Below, piece by piece: positions 22,301 through 31,676 of a stretch of DNA of 58,281 nucleotides. The notes beneath the pieces were generated by a model. That model saw only the letters and a program-made list of their open reading frames with translations, was not told the DNA's origin and made no database searches. The stretch spans positions 1 through 58,281 of the forward strand of contig JAPDFW010000037.1 in NCBI GenBank assembly GCA_028826165.1, in the 5' to 3' direction. The stretch's first letter is position 1; every line of letters starts with the position of its first letter. A program made the translations under genes and the position numbers. The DNA comes from Anaeramoeba ignava. Lineage: Eukaryota; Metamonada; Anaeramoebidae.

Positions 22301-23040
22301 TTGATGAACCAAGAATGGAAAAGGCTTACCAGGCAAAACCAGTAATGCAGAAGATCGGTCGTGAGTTCCAAAAAAAAGCAAGACTTATTAGCAACCATTT
22401 AAAACAAATGAACTCTGAGGATGCTGAAAATTTGAAAAAAAATATCGAAAATGATGGAAAAGCAAAAATTGAGATCGAATCAGAAGAATTTGAACTGGCA
22501 AAAGATCATGTTGAATTTTCACTTGAAGATGTCAAGATCAACGGTCGAAATTTTGTACCCGGTGTTATTGAACCATCATTTGGGATTGGGCGAATTATTT
22601 ATGCCGTTTTTGAGCATTCTTTTAGTGTTCGAGAGGATGATAAAAGAAGAGGGTTTTTCCGATTCACTCCTGCAGTAGCTCCAGTTAAATGCTCTATTTT
22701 GCCACTTAGCTCAAACACTGATTTTGATCCTTTGATCCAAAAAATCCAATCCAAATTAACTCTTCTTGGCATCTCAACAAAACTCGATACAACAAGCACA
22801 ACCATTGGGAAACGATATGCAAGAACTGATGAAATTGGTATTCCTCTTGCAATCACAGTTGATTTTGATAGTTTGAATGATGAATCTGTTACTTTGAGAG
22901 ACCGTGATTCTACAAAGCAAGTTCGTGGTAATTATAGTGATATTATCGATTCTGTTTTCCAAATCATTCAAGGTTCTTTAACTTGGGAAGAAGTTACAAA
23001 AAAATTCCCTGCTTTTAATCGTCCTTCTGATAAAGACTAA
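19389..23040 (+). CDS. Glycyl-tRNA synthetase (eukaryotic alpha2 type)
   Basis: Exons 19389-19391, 19747-19970, 20371-20540, 20605-20743 and 21726-23040 splice to 616 residues with consistent phases. The class II core is clear: [20 protein letters not shown], then [19 protein letters not shown], then [20 protein letters not shown]. Motif 2 is [20 protein letters not shown] and motif 3 is [15 protein letters not shown]. The C-terminal anticodon-binding domain runs from [11 protein letters not shown] to about [10 protein letters not shown]. It charges tRNA-Gly for cytosolic and perhaps organellar translation; no clear targeting peptide is present. Exon 1 seems to be the start codon alone, followed by a 355-base intron. 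The ATG at 19389 is supported by the upstream TCATTTTT leader, the GT immediately after it and the seamless [13 protein letters not shown] join. Confidence 0.92.
19392..19746 (+). repeat. Intron 1 of GlyRS: ATAATTAAATTT tandem repeat
   Basis: Apart from short ends (GTTTGC... and ...GAATAG) the 355-base intron consists of tandem AATTAAATTTAT units. It has one long open frame of Ile/Lys/Phe, which is repeat noise. Confidence 0.8.
19971..20370 (+). repeat. Intron 2 of GlyRS: AAAATC/AAAATT hexamer repeat
   Basis: This 400-base intron with GTAAAT...AATAG ends is filled with AAAATC and AAAATT hexamers. It splits [10 protein letters not shown] in phase 2. Confidence 0.85.
20744..21725 (+). repeat. 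Intron 4 of GlyRS: AATTTAAAATC-type repeat
   Basis: This 982-base intron has GTAAAC and AACAG ends. It is made of 11-mers close to AATTTAAAATC that grade into AATTTATAATT toward the 3' end. It falls directly before FLRPETAQG. Intron 3 (20541-20604) is an ordinary 64-base intron. Confidence 0.85.
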
Positions 23041-23262
23041 ATTTACCTTCTTCTTCTTCTTCCTATTCTTCTTTTTCTTTTTTAAGAAGTTAAATCAAAT
23101 TCTTCTTTAAAATTTTTCATTTCAATTTCAGAAATAATTATAATTCAAGAATTATGATTAAATCAATCAGAATAAAAATTTCTTTTCTTCCAAAAACTTT
23201 CTTTTTCTTTTTATTCTTTCATTTTTTTTAAAAGAAAATCAAATTACAAAATTAATTTAAAT

Positions 23263-23823
23263 TTAATTATCAGATTCATCTAAATTGCATTTTATTTCTA
23301 AATTCTTAAACATCCATTCCATTCCTTCATAAAATCCTTCTCCAGTAATTGCACAACTTTCTTGAATTTTCCATTTTCTATATCTAATCAAATCAAGATC
23401 TAATTTATCAATTAATTCATTTTCATTTAATGAATTTGGAAGATCTCTTTTATTTGAAAAAATTAAAAGAGGTAATCCTTTCAATAAATCTTCTTTTAAA
23501 ATTGTGTGTAATTCTTCTTTTAATTCATCCATTCTTTCAATATCATTACTATCAACAACAATTATAATTCCATTCATCATTTGATAATAATGTCTATATA
23601 AAGGTCCAAGTCTTAAACCAGTATTCAAATCCCATGAATATATCATTAAATTTTTATATTCTATTGTTTCTAAATAGATTCCTATTGTAGGTATTGTTGT
23701 TTGAACATCTAATTTGGTTTTATAAAGCATTGTTGTTTTTCCACCTGCATCAAGTCCAACAATCATAAGTTTAATTTCTTCTTTTAAATATTTTGTAATT
23801 TGTTTTTTAAGGATATTTCCCAT
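23263..23823 (-). CDS. Arf/Arl-like small GTPase with degenerate switch II
   Basis: The frame gives 186 residues from the MGNILKK start at 23823; the longer frame to 23847 lacks the Gly2 expected for N-myristoylation. G1 is GLDAGGKTT (residues 23-31), the G2 threonine is in TIPTIG, G4 is NKRD (usually NKQD) and G5 is SCAITGEG. The switch II motif, normally WDVGGQ, reads WDLNTG, so both glycines and the catalytic Gln are replaced while the downstream PLYRHYY remains. Arf proteins control coat recruitment and membrane traffic from Golgi or endosomal membranes. Without the GG-Q block this one probably hydrolyses GTP poorly or works in a nucleotide-insensitive way (inference). No intron. It is convergent with GlyRS and divergent from the helicase gene. 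Confidence 0.85.
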   Translation of the reverse strand: MGNILKKQITKYLKEEIKLMIVGLDAGGKTTMLYKTKLDVQTTIPTIGIYLETIEYKNLMIYSWDLNTGLRLGPLYRHYYQMMNGIIIVVDSNDIERMDELKEELHTILKEDLLKGLPLLIFSNKRDLPNSLNENELIDKLDLDLIRYRKWKIQESCAITGEGFYEGMEWMFKNLEIKCNLDESDN

Positions 23824-23955
23824 TTTAAATTCAATAAAATAAATCAAATCGAATCAAATCAAATCAAATCAAATCAAATCAAATAAAATCAATTTTTTCT
23901 TTTGGATTATTTTATAAAAAAGAATATTTTGGAAATTTTTGAAAAGAAAAAAAAT

Positions 23956-24050
23956 GATTTTTTCATTTTTTCATTTTTTCATTTTTTCATTTTTTCATTT
24001 TTTCATTTTTTCATTTTTTCATTTTTTCATTTTTTCATTTTTTTATTCTT
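23956..24050 (+). promoter_or_regulatory. Reiterated CATTTTTT leader of SNF2 helicase gene
   Basis: About nine consecutive TTTTTTCAT units lie directly before the ATG at 24064. This is the same box that occurs one to four times upstream of other genes, here expanded into a tandem array. An AAATC pentamer run at about 23845-23885 precedes it. Confidence 0.5.
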
Positions 24051-24063
24051 TTATTTATTTATT

Positions 24064-27000
24064 ATGTCAAATAATTCTCAATTAAATAAAAATAATAATA
24101 TTTTGAAAGAAATTCATTCTCCTATCCAACATTCTTCAATAAATCAAAACGAATTTTTTATAACAAGCTTAACGGATAATAATAAATTAATTTTTCAAAA
24201 AGAAAATTCTTTACATGAAAGACAAAAGCCAAGTCAAGAATTTAAGAACAATTTACAATTAAATTCAAATTATAATTCAAATACAAATCAATTTATAAAT
24301 AATCCAAGTCAAGAATTTAAAAATAATTTAAATCAATTTATAAATAAACCAAGTCAAGAATTTAAAAATAATTTAAACCAATTTATAAATAATCCAAGTC
24401 AAGAATTGAATAATAATTTACAATTAAATTCAAATTATAATTCAAATTCAAATCAATTTATAAATAATACAAGTCAAGAATTTAAGAATAATTTACAATT
24501 AAATTCAAATTATAATTCAAATTCAAATCAATTTATAAATAAACCAAGTCAAGAATTTAAAAATAATTTAAATCAATTTATAAATAAACCAAGTCAAGAA
24601 TCTAAGAATAATTTACAATTAAATTCAAATTATAATTCAAATACAAATCAATTTATAAATAATCCAAGTCAAGAATTTAAGAATAATTTAAATCAATTTA
24701 TAAATAATACAAGTCAAGAATTTAAGAACAATTTACAATTAAATTCAAATTATAATTCAAATACAAATCAATTTATAAATAATCCAAGTCAAGAATTTAA
24801 GAATAATTTAAACCAATTTATAAATAAACCAAGTCAAGAATTGAATAATAATTCAAATTCAAATCAATTTATAAATAATACAAATTATAATTCAAATACA
24901 AATCAATTTATAAATAATCCAAGTCAAGAATTTAAAAATAATTTAAATCAATTTATAAATAAACCAAGTCAAGAATTTAATGAACAATTTACAATTAAAT
25001 TCAAATTATAATTCAAATTCAAATCAATTTATAAATAATCCAAGTCAAGAATTTAAAAATAATTTAAACCAATTTATAAATAATACAAGTCAAGAATTTA
25101 AGAATAATTTACAATTAAATTCAAATTATAATTCAAATTATAATTATAATCCAAGTCAAGAATTTAAGAATAATTTAAATCAATTTATAAATAAACCAAG
25201 TCAAGAATTTAAGAATAATTTAAATCAATTTATAAATAATACAAGTCAAGAATTTAATAATAATTTACAATTAAATTCAAATTATAATTCAAATTCAAAT
25301 CAATTTATAAATAATACAAGTCAAGAATTTAAGAATAATTTACAATTAAATTCAAATTATAATTCAAATTATAATTATAATCCAAGTCAAGAATCTAAAA
25401 ATAATTTAAAATTAAATTCAAATTATAATTTAAATCAATTTATAAATAATCCAAGTCAAGAATTTAATAATAATTTACAATTAAATTCAATTTATAATTC
25501 AAAAGAATTTAAAAATAATTTGCAATTAAATCAAAATTATAATTCAAATTCAAGTCAATTTATAAATAATTTTAATCCAAAAGAATCCAAAAACAAAAAA
25601 ATTATGGTTACTTCTGATTTCTCACAAAAAAAACTTAACAATTTCCAAAAATCTCCACAAAAAAATTTACCAAATTTTAAACATTTCCAAAAAATTCCCA
25701 TTTTATCAAATATGAAAAAACAAGAAAATCATAACAAAATTCAAAACTCAAATGAACTTATTACAAATTCTCCAAAATTATCACCAAATTTCATCCCAAA
25801 AAATAATATCGAAAATAATGTAACATTTGTATCAAATTCACCTCAAAATTTAATGAAAAAATCATCTAATCAAAACTTAAATCTTTATCACAATTACCAG
25901 ATTCAAAATTCAAATATAACAAACGGAAATTTGGATTCTTTCAATGTTTCTGAAAATAAAATTCAAAATGATAATTTACAATTGCAAAAAGCTTCAAAAA
26001 TACCTCAATATAACAATTCCCAAAAATCAACATTTAAGCAGCACTCAATTAAAAGATTATTCCCTATCCCAAAATTTCAGCAATTTAATAAAAACTCGAT
26101 TGATACAATGAAAGGTTTAAACCATTTTGAATCCAAAATATCGGAAAATTCCGATCCAAATTTACTCAATCCATCTTTTCAAAATTATATAGAACAAAAA
26201 CTACAGAACACAAACAACTCTTCATTAATAACAAAAATAGACAGCCAATTACCATTTGAAAAAAAGCAAAATACGGATTCAATTCAAACAGAAATCCCAA
26301 ATCAACTCATAAATGTATCCATTTCTTTTGAAATGAAATCCAAAACCCATATGTTTTGCCGAAGAGCTTATCACATTGAAATTGAGAAAATATTTGAGGA
26401 AACTGAAACATGCTATTTTGATGAGGTTGAAACAAATTGGGTTTTTCATTTTTCAAAATATAATGAAATAATTCAAAAAATCGAAACTTTCCAAGAAGAA
26501 AACCTTCGCTTCAATATACAAATTGAAAGAATCCCTGACAAAATATATAAATACTTTGAAAAAATCAGAAACAGAAACCCTTTCCCACAATCTCAAACAC
26601 AAAATATCATCTCTAAAATCCCAAAACGTCTATACAAAACATTATTTGATTTCCAAAAAAATGCTATTCAATTTGGAATTGAACATGATGGAAGAATTTT
26701 AATTGCTGATGATATGGGATTAGGAAAATGTGTCCATAAAAATACACTTATTTATACGAATTCTGGTGTTTTTCCAATCCAAAAAATATTCAAGAGAATA
26801 TTTTCTCAAAACAAAAATGTTCATTTGCAAATGGATTTGGCTTTTGGAGAATGGATCAATATCCCGTCTTCAAAATCTTTTTCTGTATTAGGATTTTCTA
26901 ATTCAATTCTATCTTTCCAACCTGTAAAGGCGATTTATAGAGAAAAACAACCACTTATTCAAATTACCACACTCCAAAACGGATTTGAAATTAAATCTGG

Positions 27001-29911
27001 CTTGAATCATCGTTTCTTCACAAAAAATGGATGGATCAAAGCAGAAAATATTTCTGGAATTGATGAGGTTGCTTTTTGTTCTGGCTATTTCTTCAAATTT
27101 GGTTGTGGTTTCCAAAATCAAAATTTATTGCAAAATATCACAATTCACGAAATTTCTATTTTAGCAATTCACTTGTTTCTAGCTGAGGAAAATAATGAAA
27201 GAAATCAAGTTTTAATCACCATTATTTCTTCAAAATTCTCTCTTTTCCACAAAATTGAAAAGGAAATTTTACGATTTGCTTCTTTTTATCAAATTCTTCC
27301 AATCAAATCAAACAAAAAATACAATAATAGAAACACAAATAAAAAATTAATTTCCATTGAATCAAGAGAATATATCGAGAAAATCACAAATTTGAAGTAC
27401 AAGTATGGATTCAACCAAAAGAAAAAGGAAATACCATATTCTGTATTAAATTGGGAAAGAAAAAAAATAAGTCATTTTATTCAACTTACATTTTGTTTTT
27501 GTGGTTCAATTCATTTCCAAAAGCATATTCCTATTATTCAATTCCAATTCAATAACAAAAAAATTGCGAAAATGGTTTTTTTGATTTTAATTGGATTTGG
27601 AATTTACTCAGTAATTGAAAGTATTAACAACAAATTCTATATTCGAATCGAGAAGCTCGAAGAAATTAAGAAATATTTATTTTTGATTAAATTTCATAAA
27701 TGGAATGATTTAGAATATAAATCAACAATTCGAAAAATGGAAGAAATAGTTGGAAAAGAAAAAATTGATGATGAAATGAGAAAATGCCAAATAATATGGA
27801 TCAAGGTTTGCAAAAAAAGAAGGAAAATAAGCGAGCAAAATTATATATATGATCTATCAATAAGAGGAGATCCCAATTATTTTGTGGATAATATTTTAGG
27901 TCACAATACACTTCAAGCAATAGGATTAGCAAATGTATATAGAGAAGAGTGGCCATTGTTAGTTATTGCACCTCCAAGTGTTTGTTTTGCTTGGGCAGAA
28001 GCATTGGAAAAATGGAATTCACTTGAAATTTACATCAAAATTAATATCATTCAGAAGAAGAAGGCAATCCAAAACATTGATTTATCCAAGCCCGTAACAA
28101 TAACAACATATAATTTGGCAACAAGCGATACATACAATCCACTTTTTATGAGGCAAAAATTCAAGGTTGTTATTGCGGATGAAAGTCATTACTTAAAAAA
28201 TCACAAAACAAAAAGAGCCAGAATGATTTTCCCTTTACTTCGCAAGGCAAATCGGGTGATTCTACTTTCAGGGACACCTAGTTTGGCTCGACCAGAAGAG
28301 TTATTCACACAACTGAATGTTTTGCATCCTGAATTTTTCAGTAATTTCCAGGATTTCCGCGCAAGATATTGCAGACAAAATAAGCAAAAAAACACAAAAA
28401 ATATGGGGATGACAAATTTTGGGAATCGATTCAAAGGATACAGCCATATGAAGGAATTGCATGTTTTGATGAAGAATACATGCATGATTCGCAGAAGAAA
28501 AAACGATGTTCCCAATGATTTACCTCCAAAAAATAGATATCCAATTTTTTTTGATGTTGAAATTAATTCCAAAACTGAGATCATATACAAAAACATCACT
28601 GTTTATGATGCTTTTCTTAAAGAAAGAGAAAGCAAACGCAATCAAGAAATCTCCTATTTTGATATAAAGAATAAAAGAAAGCAAGAAGTTATGTCACTTT
28701 ATACAATAACAACAACTTTGAAAATCAAATTTGTTCAAGATTTTATTGATAAATTTTTGGATAAGCATCCCAAAGAAAAAGTGATAATATTTGCGCATCA
28801 TCGAATAATGATCAAATCAATATGTTCAGTATTACGCAAAAAGCATGTGCGTTTTATTCGCATTCAAGGAGGAACATCAATAGAAAAAAAAAAGCAATTA
28901 GTAGATATTTTCCAAAACAATGCACTTTATCAAATTGCTGTTCTTAGTATAACTGCAGCTGGTCAAGGAATTCATTTAATTGCTTCTCATATTGAAATAT
29001 TTACTGAGTTGTTTTGGTCTCCTGGTGTTGTTTTGCAAGCTGAGGATAGAGCACATCGGATTGGTCAAACTCATCCTGTTGATATTTATTATTTGATTGC
29101 TAGTAAAACTGCTGATGATTTTTTGTGGGAAATGTTACTTAGTAAATCAAGGAATTTATCCAAATTTCTTGATGGTAGAGAATCTGAGTCTTTTCCGACT
29201 TATGAAACTTTTGGACAAAATCAAAATAAATTAGAAAATCAAATAGAAAATAAATTAGAAAATCAATTAGAAAATAAATTAGAAAATAAATTAGAAAATA
29301 AATTAGAAAATCAAAATCAAAATCAAAATCAAAATAAATTAGGAAATAAATTAGAAAATCAATTAGAAAATCAATTAGAAAATAAATTAGAAAATAAATT
29401 AGAAAATAAATTAGAAAATAAATTAGAAAATCAATTAGAAAATCAAAATCAAAATCAAAATGAAAATGAATTAGAAAATAAATTAGAAAATGAATTAGAA
29501 AATAAATTAGAAAATCAAAATCAAAATAAATTAGAAAATAAATTAGAAAATCAATTAGAAAATCAATTAGAAAATCAAAATCAAAATCAAAATGAAAATC
29601 AATTAGAAAATAAATTAGAAAATCATTTAGAAAATAAATTAGAAAATCAAAATCAAAATCAAAATCAAAATCAAAATCAAAATCAAAATCAAAATCAAAA
29701 TCAAAATCAAAATAAATTAGAAAATAAATTAGAAAATAAATTAGGAAATGAATTAGAAAATAAATTAGAAAATAAATTAGGAAATCAATTAGAAAATGAA
29801 TTAGAAAATAAATTAGAAAATCAAAATCAAAATCAAAATCAAAATCAAAATCAAAATCAAAATCAAAATCAAAATCAAAATAAATTAGAAAATGAATTAG
29901 AAAAAAATTAA
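24064..29911 (+). CDS. SMARCAL1/ZRANB3-type SNF2 annealing helicase interrupted by an intein
   Basis: The frame starts at ATG 24064 (MSNNSQLNKNN), changes by one base at about 24981 inside a repeat, and then stays open to 29911. Parts in order are: an N-terminal array of NQFINNPSQEFKNNL units; a disordered Asn-rich stretch; a HARP-like segment (FDEVETNWVFHFSKYNEII) at about 26410-26480; lobe 1 starting at LYKTLFDFQKNAIQFGIE; Walker A DDMGLGK; the intein; then TLQAIGLANVYREEWPLLVI, DESHYLKN (motif II) and LLSGTPSL. Lobe 2 has IIFAHHRIMIK, LSITAAGQGIHL and QAEDRAHRIGQTHPVD. The closest family is SMARCAL1/ZRANB3, which rewinds RPA-coated DNA and remodels stalled forks. The C-terminal 230 residues are LENK/NQ repeats. 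Mature protein requires excision of the intein to restore GLGKT. No intron is seen. Confidence 0.9.
24230..25590 (+). repeat. 45-nt coding tandem repeat (NQFINNPSQEFKNNL)
   Basis: Units of about 45 bases encode NQFIN(N/K)(P/T)SQEFKNNL, alternating with QLNSNYNSNSNQFINN units. There are more than 15 unit copies across the one-base shift at 24981, and protein phase is the same before and after if one base is removed. Some units are identical at nucleotide level, indicating recent expansion or gene conversion. Confidence 0.85.
26729..27907 (+). mobile_element. In-frame intein (393 aa) in the Walker A motif of the SNF2 helicase
   Basis: The insertion runs from Cys1 (codon 26729) to Asn393 (codon ending 27907), with Thr as +1 residue (27908). 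Block A is CVHKNTLIYTNSG; block B is IKSGLNHRFFTKNGWIKAEN with the conserved His at intein residue 94. Block F/G is YDLSIRGDPNYFVDNILGHN, ending in the penultimate His and terminal Asn. Removal exactly restores MGLGK/TLQAIGLA, an uninterrupted Walker A motif. The middle 200 residues are IIe/Lys-rich. They hold two spaced segments like decayed LAGLIDADG helices (ISILAIHLFLAEENNE and KISHFIQLTFCFCGSIHF) and a following LILIGFGIYSVIE segment typical of the DOD endonuclease region. Base composition matches the host. The chemistry is class 1 (Cys1, His-Asn, +1 Thr), so self-splicing is likely; nicking activity probably is not. Confidence 0.93.
29215..29905 (+). repeat. AAATTAGAAAAT / AAAATC coding repeat (LENK, LENQ, NQ)
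   Basis: Tandem 12-mers (AAATTAGAAAAT) and hexamers form the C-terminal tail of the helicase. The repeat continues beyond the stop as a decayed version (29912-30060). Confidence 0.9.
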
Positions 29912-30669
29912 AAAAAATTAGGAAATATAATTTAAAAAGGAAATTAGAAAATAAAAATCAATTAGAAAATGAATTAGAAATAAATTAGAAAATCAAAATC
30001 AAAATCAAAATCAAAATCAAAAAATCAAAATCAAAATCAAAATCAAAATCAAAATCAAACAAAAAATAAAAAAGAAAAATTGAAAATGAAAAAGAGGAAA
30101 TAAAAAAATCAATTTAGAAAATGAAAATCAAAAATCAAAAATCAAGAACTAAATACAAAAAATCAAATAATATTTCAATATACTTTACTGAAAATGCTAA
30201 AACGTTAAATTTTCATTTCAATATTTTCCAAAAAGAAAAAGCAAAAGAATTAAAAATTATTCTTGATCAAAAATCAAAAAGAAGAAATAACAAAAATTAC
30301 AAAAGAAAAATTTGAAAAGAAAAAGAAAAAAAGAAAGAAAAATTTGTAAAAATGTATTTATGAATAAAATAGAAAACAAAAGTTGAGAACAAATCAGAAT
30401 TTAAATTTTAAATTGGATTTTAAATTAGATTTTAATTTGGATTTTAAATTGGGTTTTAAATTGGATTTTAAATTAGATTTTAAATTAAATTTTAAATTGG
30501 ATTTTAAATTGGATTTTAAATTGGATTTTAAATTGGATTTTAAATTGGATTTTAAATTGGATTTTAATTTGGATTTTAAATTGGATTTTAAATTGGATTT
30601 TAAATTGGATTTTAATTTGAATTTTAAATTAGATTTTAAATTGAATTTTAAATTGAATTTTAAATCAAA
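29912..30669. other. Intergenic region with decayed repeats
   Basis: 29912-30115 is decayed LENK/NQ repeat. 30121-30315 holds a 64-codon Lys/Asn-rich frame without recognisable features that I do not call. 30395-30669 is a 12-13 base tandem repeat (TTTTAAATTGGAT) that runs up to the stop of the APC15-like gene. Confidence 0.6.
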
Positions 30670-31578
30670 TCACCAAGGTTCATCATCACTATTATCATCA
30701 TCACTATCATTTTCATTTTCATTATCACTAATATAGCTATTATCATTATCACTATCATTTTCATTTTCATTATCACTTTCATTATCATTTTCATTATCAC
30801 TTTCATTATCATTATCATTTTCATTATCAATATCATTTTCATTATCACTTTCAATATCATTATCACTTTCATTATCACTTTCATTATCACTTTCATTATC
30901 ATTATCACTTTCATTATCATTATCATTTTCATTATCATTATCATTATCACTTTCATTATCACTTTCATTATCAATATCATTTTCACTTTCATTATCACTT
31001 TCATTATCATTATCATTATCATTATCACTTTTTTCATCAAATTCAAAATCTTCATCAGCATAAGCATCTTCTTGTTCTTTAAGCCAATCATCAATAAAAT
31101 CCAAGTTATCATCAGAATGATCAAAAGACTCTGAAAATCTTTGAGATAAATTAATAGGATTGACATTATTTAAATTTCGAGAAAAATGATTGATTTGACT
31201 TCTTTCTTGTTGAATAGTTAAATTAGATTCATTATCTATTCTTTGTTCTTGTTCTTGTGCTTGCTCTTGTTGATCCGAATTACTTTCTGATTGTGGTTCT
31301 TGATTTCTATCTTCTTGATTTGTTTCTTCTTCTGATTTTATTTCTTCACTTTTTTCTTTTTCTGTTTCTTTTTCTTTTTTTCCTTTTATTAATCCAATTG
31401 GTATATTTTTTATATTTGTATTTTTAATTTCTTCTAAAATATTTTTCCATTCATTTTCTTGTTGTAATATTGATTTTTGTGGGAATTTTTTAAATGTTAA
31501 AAAATTTGAATTTTGTAAAATTGAATTTTGAATTTCAATTGATTGAGTTTGAAGATGAGGAAATAAAAAGAGATTCAT
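30670..31578 (-). CDS. APC15-like anaphase-promoting complex subunit (candidate)
   Basis: This is an intronless 302-residue protein. The N-terminus carries LFPHLQ, then about 30 residues on QENEWKNILEEIKN, then IPIGLIKGK, followed by a long acidic tail. This order (LFPxL, a Trp/Ile helix, PIG, then an Asp/Glu-rich tail) is that of APC15/Mnd2. That protein lets the APC/C release the mitotic checkpoint complex by Cdc20 autoubiquitination. A second conserved-looking block (FDHSDDNLDFIDDWLKEQED) precedes about 110 residues of Ser-Asp-Asn-Glu repeats. The final DDEPW ends the frame. Similarity is confined to short motifs, so the call is moderate; an unrelated acidic protein is possible. It is divergently transcribed from the acyltransferase with only 98 bases between the ATGs. 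Confidence 0.45.
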   Translation of the reverse strand: MNLFLFPHLQTQSIEIQNSILQNSNFLTFKKFPQKSILQQENEWKNILEEIKNTNIKNIPIGLIKGKKEKETEKEKSEEIKSEEETNQEDRNQEPQSESNSDQQEQAQEQEQRIDNESNLTIQQERSQINHFSRNLNNVNPINLSQRFSESFDHSDDNLDFIDDWLKEQEDAYADEDFEFDEKSDNDNDNDNESDNESENDIDNESDNESDNDNDNENDNDNESDNDNESDNESDNESDNDIESDNENDIDNENDNDNESDNENDNESDNENENDSDNDNSYISDNENENDSDDDNSDDEPW

Positions 31579-31608
31579 TTATAAATTTTAAATTTTAAAA
31601 AATAAAAA

Positions 31609-31662
31609 AATGAAAAAATGAAAAAAAAATTTTTTAGTTTTTTATTTTTCATTTTTTTTTTA
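31609..31662. promoter_or_regulatory. Shared divergent leader with TCATTTTT boxes on both strands
   Basis: The 98-base gap between divergent ATGs (31578 minus, 31677 plus) holds two ATGAAAAAA boxes (sense minus) at 31610-31627 and one TTTTTCATTTTTTTTT box (sense plus) at 31644-31661. Each gene therefore has its own correctly oriented box. Confidence 0.5.
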
Positions 31663-31676
31663 AAAAACAAAAATCA

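Noticed and set aside
23824-23847. Eight-residue N-terminal extension of the Arf protein
   Set aside because: Arf proteins start MG for myristoylation; the internal MGNILKK fits the family.
24230-25590. CRISPR-like repeat array
   Set aside because: Repeats are contiguous, in frame and without unique spacers, within a eukaryotic protein-coding gene.
26729-27907. Spliceosomal or self-splicing intron instead of intein
   Set aside because: The insertion is open in frame throughout, has no GT-AG ends at the junctions (AAA/TGT and AAT/ACA), and encodes recognisable intein blocks A, B, F and G.
26729-27907. Hedgehog-type Hint or bacterial toxin-associated Hint domain
   Set aside because: A C-terminal His-Asn-Thr and a continuing helicase C-extein point to a splicing intein, not a terminal autoprocessing domain.
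30121-30315. 64-codon ORF downstream of the helicase
   Set aside because: Lys/Asn-rich, no leader box, lies within decayed repeat, no recognisable motif.
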